Assembly (NCBI GenBank): GCA_002726275.1
Contig: PBSO01000039.1
Coordinates: forward strand, 1-38,339
Length of the DNA: 38,339 nt
Origin: Methanobacteriota archaeon
GTDB lineage: Archaea > Thermoplasmatota > Poseidoniia > Poseidoniales > Thalassarchaeaceae
Direction: 5' to 3'
Each line of letters opens with the position of its first letter. Position 1 is the first letter of the stretch. The notes beneath the pieces were generated by a model, which was not told the origin of the DNA, searched no databases, and saw nothing but the letters and a program-made list of their open reading frames with translations. Both the position numbers and the translations under genes were made by a program. Positions 34,734 through 38,339 of the stretch are shown piece after piece.

Positions 34734-37030
34734 CCAAGGCCTTGCACATGCCCCTCGGCATCACCGAAATCAGAGAACCACTCATTGGGGCATTAGTGAA
34801 TCTGAGGAAGTCAGGAAAACACATCGGCGATGAAGTCCTTCTGAACTCCACTGGACCAGTCACGGACCTTTCGAGGAAGTCACTCCTCCCGTGCTTGGAG
34901 AGTGTACGAATCCTTCTGATCGAACCAGAAGTAAGCGAAGACAACCTAGGAACCTCAGCTCTCGAAGGAGAGGTTGGAATCTCTAATCCCAACCCCCTCC
35001 AACTCCTAGTCCAGGAAGCAGTAGACGGAAGGTGGAAAACCGTGGAAGAACACCATCCAGTAAATCTTAGCGAAGCCCTGAATGTCGCTGAGAAACTAGA
35101 AATCACCCCCAACTTCGATGAAAGCATGCCCATCGTCCCAGGGGGGTTCACGGGGATTCTCGGATACGACCTCTCCCGATGGACAGTACCAGTACCACTC
35201 TCCAATAACCCATCCCCTGGCACCATCCTGGGAATTCTCTGGAGAGCAGATGCATGGATGGTTCACGAAAGAGAGTCCAGTCAACTAAGCATAGTAGCAT
35301 TGGAGGGTCACCAATGGTGCACAGATCCCCCTATTCCAGAGAAAGTAGAAACTTCTTCCAAAAACAGGTCTCCCGGAGTAGTTCCAGAGAGCGAATCCGA
35401 TTCGGACCACGCTCGTAAGGTTTCCAAGATAAGAAAGAGCATCACACAGGGGAACCTGTACCAGGTGAACTATGGACGAAGGTGGAGGGGGAAAATGCCC
35501 GGTAGTCCCTGGGACTCATTTCTCAGGCTTACCGACTCAAACCCAGCACCATTCTCTTCTTGGATGACAGTTGGAGACTTGGGATGGGCTGTCGCGTCTT
35601 CCAGCCCAGAGAGACTAATCGAGGTAGAAGGGGGAATTGTAAGAACCAGACCAATCAAAGGAACAAGAAAGAGAGGTAGGGACGACCAGACAGATTCCAA
35701 ACTACGACACCAACTAGCCTCTTCCGAGAAGGAAGTGGCAGAGCACCTAATGCTGGTCGATCTGGAGAGGCACGATCTGAGCAGAGTATGCGAACCCGGA
35801 TCAGTGAGGTGGTCGGGTTGGAGAGTCGAGGCCCTAGCAAACGTCCAGCATCTGGTTAGTGGCGTAGAGGGCAGGATATCCAAGAGCGTGAGCATTGGAC
35901 ATGCTGTATCGGCAATGTTTCCCGGAGGCTCGATCACAGGATGTCCAAAAACAGTGACAGTGGCAGCAATAAACGAACTCGAGGAAGAGCCACGAGGGGC
36001 TTGGACGGGATCCATGGGGCATCTTCACAATGGCGTAGGTATTGCGGACTGGAACATTCTGATTAGGACCTTGGAAGCATACTCGGGACCCAACGAGTGG
36101 CATGGGACAGTCCAGGCAGGAGGGGGCATAGTGATTGACTCCTCACCTTCAGAGGAGGTTGAGGAAGCTAGGTGGAAAGCGGCTGCCCTGACGGAGGCAG
36201 CATGGGGTTTCAGGACCGGTTTCTCTAATGACGACCTCCCAGATAGGGAAGTTGAGATAATCCCAATCCCCCATGTGGAAGGTCCAATCGGCGAGATATC
36301 CCCCAGGACTATGCATGGAAATGGAAGTACAGGGGCTATTTTCAGGAATATTGAGGGCGCACCCAAGGGAGCAACCTTGTTGGTAGACAACCTAGACTCC
36401 TTCACGGAGAACATAGCACAAGAAATCGCGACTCTTGGATCAGATGTTGTAATCGTCGAGGGAAGACCAGAAATCAACCAAGACCCCAGTGAGAAAATAG
36501 ACGGATGGCTGGATGTTCTGGACCCATCTAGGATAGTACTTGGACCAGGTCCAGCGAGACCAGAGGCGTCGCCGATAACAATGGAAATTGCCACCAGAGC
36601 CATCACAGGGAATCTCTCTCGTGACTCTAAGAATATCCCATTACTAGGACTGTGCCTAGGCCATCAGGCTCTTGGACGGGCTGCTGGTTGGGAGCTCATA
36701 GAATCTCCACTCGGCGCTATCCATGGAAAACCTTCCATTACCACCAATGACGGTACAGGACTTTACTCAAACCTCCAAAGTGAGATCGTAATGATGAGGT
36801 ACAACAGCCTCGTATTAGTTCCCTCTGGTGGTGATCTAATACCTAACTCATGGGATAACACCGGCTCTCTTCTGATGGGTCTTAGACACAGAAAACTACC
36901 AATCCATGGAATACAATTTCACCCTGAGTCAGTTGGTAGTCCGATGGGTCGGGAGGTCCTGTCCTCCTTCCTCCAGATGCCTAAGACAGACATTGAGCCT
37001 AACTTACATCTAGAGCGCCTTGAACCGTAG
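34727..37030 (+). CDS. pabB: Aminodeoxychorismate synthase, PabB-PabA fusion
   Basis: Makes 4-amino-4-deoxychorismate from chorismate and glutamine, for folate. Residues 1-480 are the chorismate-binding component: QGNLYQVNYGRRW, RPIKGTRKRG with K311, and MFPGGSITGCPKTVTVAAI, then GSMGHLHNGVGIADWNILIR. The Lys in PIKGT marks PabB, while TrpE has Ala (PLAGT). A linker of about 50 residues leads to a class I glutamine amidotransferase: LLVDNLDSFTENIAQEIA, C643 in GLCLGHQALG, H732 and E734 in QFHPES, so the triad is complete. The order is synthase-then-amidase, the reverse of the plant fusion. The longer start at 34712 is possible, but ATG 34727 has GGAGG five bases upstream; it overlaps the PabC-like stop by seven bases. 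767 residues. Confidence 0.9.
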   Translation: MLTKALHMPLGITEIREPLIGALVNLRKSGKHIGDEVLLNSTGPVTDLSRKSLLPCLESVRILLIEPEVSEDNLGTSALEGEVGISNPNPLQLLVQEAVDGRWKTVEEHHPVNLSEALNVAEKLEITPNFDESMPIVPGGFTGILGYDLSRWTVPVPLSNNPSPGTILGILWRADAWMVHERESSQLSIVALEGHQWCTDPPIPEKVETSSKNRSPGVVPESESDSDHARKVSKIRKSITQGNLYQVNYGRRWRGKMPGSPWDSFLRLTDSNPAPFSSWMTVGDLGWAVASSSPERLIEVEGGIVRTRPIKGTRKRGRDDQTDSKLRHQLASSEKEVAEHLMLVDLERHDLSRVCEPGSVRWSGWRVEALANVQHLVSGVEGRISKSVSIGHAVSAMFPGGSITGCPKTVTVAAINELEEEPRGAWTGSMGHLHNGVGIADWNILIRTLEAYSGPNEWHGTVQAGGGIVIDSSPSEEVEEARWKAAALTEAAWGFRTGFSNDDLPDREVEIIPIPHVEGPIGEISPRTMHGNGSTGAIFRNIEGAPKGATLLVDNLDSFTENIAQEIATLGSDVVIVEGRPEINQDPSEKIDGWLDVLDPSRIVLGPGPARPEASPITMEIATRAITGNLSRDSKNIPLLGLCLGHQALGRAAGWELIESPLGAIHGKPSITTNDGTGLYSNLQSEIVMMRYNSLVLVPSGGDLIPNSWDNTGSLLMGLRHRKLPIHGIQFHPESVGSPMGREVLSSFLQMPKTDIEPNLHLERLEP

Positions 37031-37068
37031 CGTTGAAGGAGAAGCCCCCACTGGTAGCGTTGAAGACA

Positions 37069-37431
37069 ATGCCGACATGCCGCAGCTGCAACCAGACTTA
37101 CGACGAGTCCCAGTTCATCGGTGGAATCGGACCGCGTCACCTAATCTGTGCTCGGTGTGGTGTGGAAGGTGGATTGGTAGAGGCAAATGAGACGCCACAA
37201 TTCTTCAGTGATGACGTGGCCAAGTCTAGAATCTCCCTCTTCGGTAAGAGATACAGGTTACCTATGTTCGTCGGAGCGGGTTGGGCACTGTACCTCACAT
37301 TGGGTCGCGGGATTGAACTCTGGTCGAATATTTTCCTAGGTGTTTTGGTGATTACCACACTAGCAGCACCAGTCCTCCATTTCCTTGGATCTACCCGTTT
37401 CAATGCAGAACTTTCGAGGCTTTCGCCTTGA
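37069..37431 (+). CDS. Small zinc-ribbon membrane protein
   Basis: The 120-residue product opens MPTCRSCNQTYDESQF, with a second pair CARCG near residue 28, so two C-x2-C knuckles form a zinc ribbon. It then has two hydrophobic helices (YRLPMFVGAGWALYLTL and IFLGVLVITTLAAPVLHF). TTG at 37033, two bases after the pabB stop, would extend the frame by 12 residues; the ATG at 37069 puts the ribbon right at the N-terminus and is preferred. Function unknown. Such short ribbon-plus-two-helix proteins are common membrane accessory proteins. It follows pabB closely and may share its transcript. The 12-bp sequence GTAGCGTTGAAG occurs twice between the two genes (37027-37038 and 37054-37065). Confidence 0.65.
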   Translation: MPTCRSCNQTYDESQFIGGIGPRHLICARCGVEGGLVEANETPQFFSDDVAKSRISLFGKRYRLPMFVGAGWALYLTLGRGIELWSNIFLGVLVITTLAAPVLHFLGSTRFNAELSRLSP

Positions 37432-37456
37432 AACTACCACGGGAACCCTTGAAATA

Positions 37457-37508
37457 GGCTTCATACCACTCAGAATTCAGAGGGAACAGTGGGTTCCCTA
37501 TGAAAGCC
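37457..37508 (+). promoter_or_regulatory. Two-part stem with inner 7-bp hairpin
   Basis: Inner hairpin: AGGGAAC (37481-37487) and GTTCCCT (37493-37499) with loop AGTGG. Outer stem: GGCTTCAT (37457-37464) pairs with ATGAAAGCC (37500-37508) with one bulged A. Together they would fold about 50 bases into a compact structure 26 bases after the zinc-ribbon gene. Terminator, processed leader or small RNA are all open. Confidence 0.5.
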
Positions 37509-37696
37509 CGTGAGACCGGATGATAGGAAAGGAGGAGCGAATTAGAGTAGAAAGCAGAACAGAGACTAACCAATACACGCTCAGTGTAGCGTTTAGAGAG
37601 TCTCGTTATGCACTTCCAAATCGTTCCCAATTCCATTCCAGACCTCCCGCAACGATATGTCCTGCGCACGAATCAGCGCAAGCATCGTACGGAAAG

Positions 37697-37715
37697 AGAG
37701 AACAGCGGGTTCTCT
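37697..37715 (+). promoter_or_regulatory. 7-bp hairpin, sister of 37481-37499
   Basis: AGAGAAC (37697-37703) and GTTCTCT (37709-37715) with loop AGCGG, 16 bases before the ATG of the calcium-repeat protein gene. It has the same layout as 37481-37499 and differs by one compensating base-pair change (G-C to A-T) and one loop base. Confidence 0.55.
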
Positions 37716-37731
37716 AAACTGAATTTGGAGT

Positions 37732-38339
37732 ATGATGAAAATGCAGAAGACAAAGAACGCGAGCATGCTAGTTGCACTTCTCCTTGTGCTAATGGCAGGT
37801 TCCGCCGGCGTAAGCGCCGACGGTTCCAACCCCCTGGACCCCTCTGATGGTGGTGCAGATTGGGATGGTGACGGCCTGACAAATGCTGAGGAGCAAGCTG
37901 CAGGGACTGATATGAACAACCCAGACACGGACAATGACGGTCTGCCTGATGGTTGGGAGGCTGCCTACGGGCTGAACCCCAACTCAGCCAGCGACGCCAA
38001 TGCTGATCCGGATGGTGACGGTTTGTCGAACAGTCAGGAATACGCCTCGGGTACCAACCCGAACTCGGCGGACACTGACGGCGACGGCGTCTCAGACGGA
38101 GCTGATCCGTTCCCGAATGACCCCAACGACGGCTCGTCCTCAGACTCGGATGGCGACGGTATACCCGACGCCTACGATCCGGACTTCGAGGGCAACCAAG
38201 AGGGCAATGGAGACGGTGGCACTGAAGGCGGCGGCGAAGGCGAAGGCGAAGGCGAAGGCCAGGGCCAGGGCCAAGGTCAGGGCCAAGGTCAGGGCCAAGG
38301 TCAGGGCCAAGGTCAGGGCCAAGGTCAGGGCCAAGGTCA
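37732..38339 (+). CDS. Secreted protein with calcium-binding type-3 (TSP3-like) repeats, 5' part
   Basis: The frame is open to the window end, so the gene is cut at its 3' side. It begins MMKMQKTKNASMLVALLLV and continues to a signal-peptide cleavage region (MAGSAGVSA, about 21-29). Residues about 44-150 are Asp-rich repeats of the thrombospondin type-3 / dockerin-like kind: DWDGDGLTNAEEQAAGTD, DTDNDGLPDGWEAAYGLNP, DPDGDGLSNSQEYASGTNP, DTDGDGVSDGADPFPNDP, DSDGDGIPDAYDP. Each DxDxDG loop should bind calcium. A Gly-Glu then Gly-Gln low-complexity run follows (from about residue 168). Three ATGs (37732, 37735, 37741) follow TTGGAG (37725-37730); spacing favours the second or third. Probably extracellular or cell-surface, a structural or adhesion role being inferred. 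Confidence 0.85.
   Translation, partial: MMKMQKTKNASMLVALLLVLMAGSAGVSADGSNPLDPSDGGADWDGDGLTNAEEQAAGTDMNNPDTDNDGLPDGWEAAYGLNPNSASDANADPDGDGLSNSQEYASGTNPNSADTDGDGVSDGADPFPNDPNDGSSSDSDGDGIPDAYDPDFEGNQEGNGDGGTEGGGEGEGEGEGQGQGQGQGQGQGQGQGQGQGQGQGQG
38233..38339 (+). repeat. Gly-Glu and Gly-Gln codon repeats, 12-bp unit
   Basis: Four GGC-GAA units (38233-38256) pass into GGC-CAG, then into a 12-bp unit GGCCAAGGTCAG repeated about six times from 38269 to the window edge, read as Gly-Gln. The CAA/CAG and GGC/GGT alternation is exact in every copy, showing recent expansion. The full length is unknown because the window ends inside it. Confidence 0.9.

Larger units (their letters stand above)
37432..37731. 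other. 300-base gap with hairpins and no convincing gene
   Basis: No convincing gene lies here; a 65-codon open frame at 37520-37717 has no SD and no recognisable product. The gap holds two short perfect stem-loops (37481-37499 and 37697-37715), an outer stem around the first, and a purine-rich AAAGGAGGA at 37528-37536 without a start codon in range. It may be the 3' end of the pab transcript plus the promoter and leader of the next gene, or a small RNA. Confidence 0.6.

Noticed and set aside
34636-35226. 196-codon minus-strand open frame over the PabC/PabB junction
   Set aside because: It runs opposite two genes whose overlap and SD are clear, and its product matches nothing.
36025-36606. 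193-codon minus-strand open frame opposite pabB
   Set aside because: It lies over the catalytic PabB and linker region, has no recognisable product and no start signal.
37520-37717. 65-codon plus-strand open frame in the gap before the calcium-repeat gene
   Set aside because: AAAGGAGGA (37528) lies inside it, not before it, and the product is low in hydrophobic residues and unrecognised; it also covers the second hairpin.
38140-38339. Repeat at the window end as a possible CRISPR array
   Set aside because: The 12-bp units are contiguous, have no spacers and are read in frame as Gly-Gln.

Overview
This window looks like a piece of an archaeal chromosome, most likely a marine planktonic euryarchaeote of the Poseidoniales / Marine Group II type (inference; there is no rRNA in the window). 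The archaeal signature is the uS13-uS4-uS11-Rpo3 (RpoD) cluster, an archaeal pantoate kinase and an archaeal homologue of the human nuclease CDIN1. Mixed with these are genes of bacterial type: homodimeric pyruvate dehydrogenase E1 (AceE), a bacterial-form leucyl-tRNA synthetase, ATP-type PEP carboxykinase and a malic enzyme-phosphotransacetylase fusion. Very large secreted or membrane proteins with acidic, repeat-rich ends also fit this group.

Layout. 1-1281 (+): the 3' part of a Glu-Pro-repeat protein with a SAP/Rho_N-like helical domain, then a GNAT acetyltransferase. 1358-4134 (+): aceE and a 37-codon basic small ORF. 4131-7261 (-): a tight three-gene unit of a metallo-beta-lactamase-fold hydrolase, a GRDP-like (glycine-rich-domain family) protein and a TPM-domain membrane protein with a Gly/Cys tail. 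7431-11420 (+): leuS, then the CDIN1-like nuclease. 11415-17268 (-): membrane-anchored FKBP isomerase, THUMP-like methyltransferase, the uS13-uS4-uS11-rpo3 operon and pantoate kinase. 17356-21108 (-): a 1,250-residue protein with about 35 membrane segments. 21233-25119: convergent pckA and maeB, sharing a palindromic terminator that holds both stop codons. 25303-33936 (+): a 2,877-residue surface protein with beta-propeller blades, six FN3-like modules, one membrane anchor and an Asp-rich tail. 33978-37431 (+): a PabC-like lyase, a PabB-PabA fusion and a small zinc-ribbon membrane protein. 37732-38339 (+): the start of a secreted protein with calcium-binding type-3 (TSP3-like) repeats and a GE/GQ low-complexity tail.

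How the genes fit together. AceE, PckA and MaeB sit at the pyruvate/PEP/malate/oxaloacetate node, as expected of a heterotroph switching between amino-acid or organic-acid use and gluconeogenesis. PabC plus PabB-PabA make p-aminobenzoate for folate, and pantoate kinase feeds CoA synthesis. The ribosomal cluster is tightly coupled, with strong Shine-Dalgarno sites (GAGGTGA type).

The least explained parts are the TPM/GRDP/MBL operon, the roughly 35-helix protein, the giant propeller protein, and a set of short perfect inverted repeats in the gaps. Two of those repeats share a GCCCC-RTA-GGGGC core, and another two form a covarying pair. No tRNA, rRNA, CRISPR array, insertion sequence or phage gene was seen.
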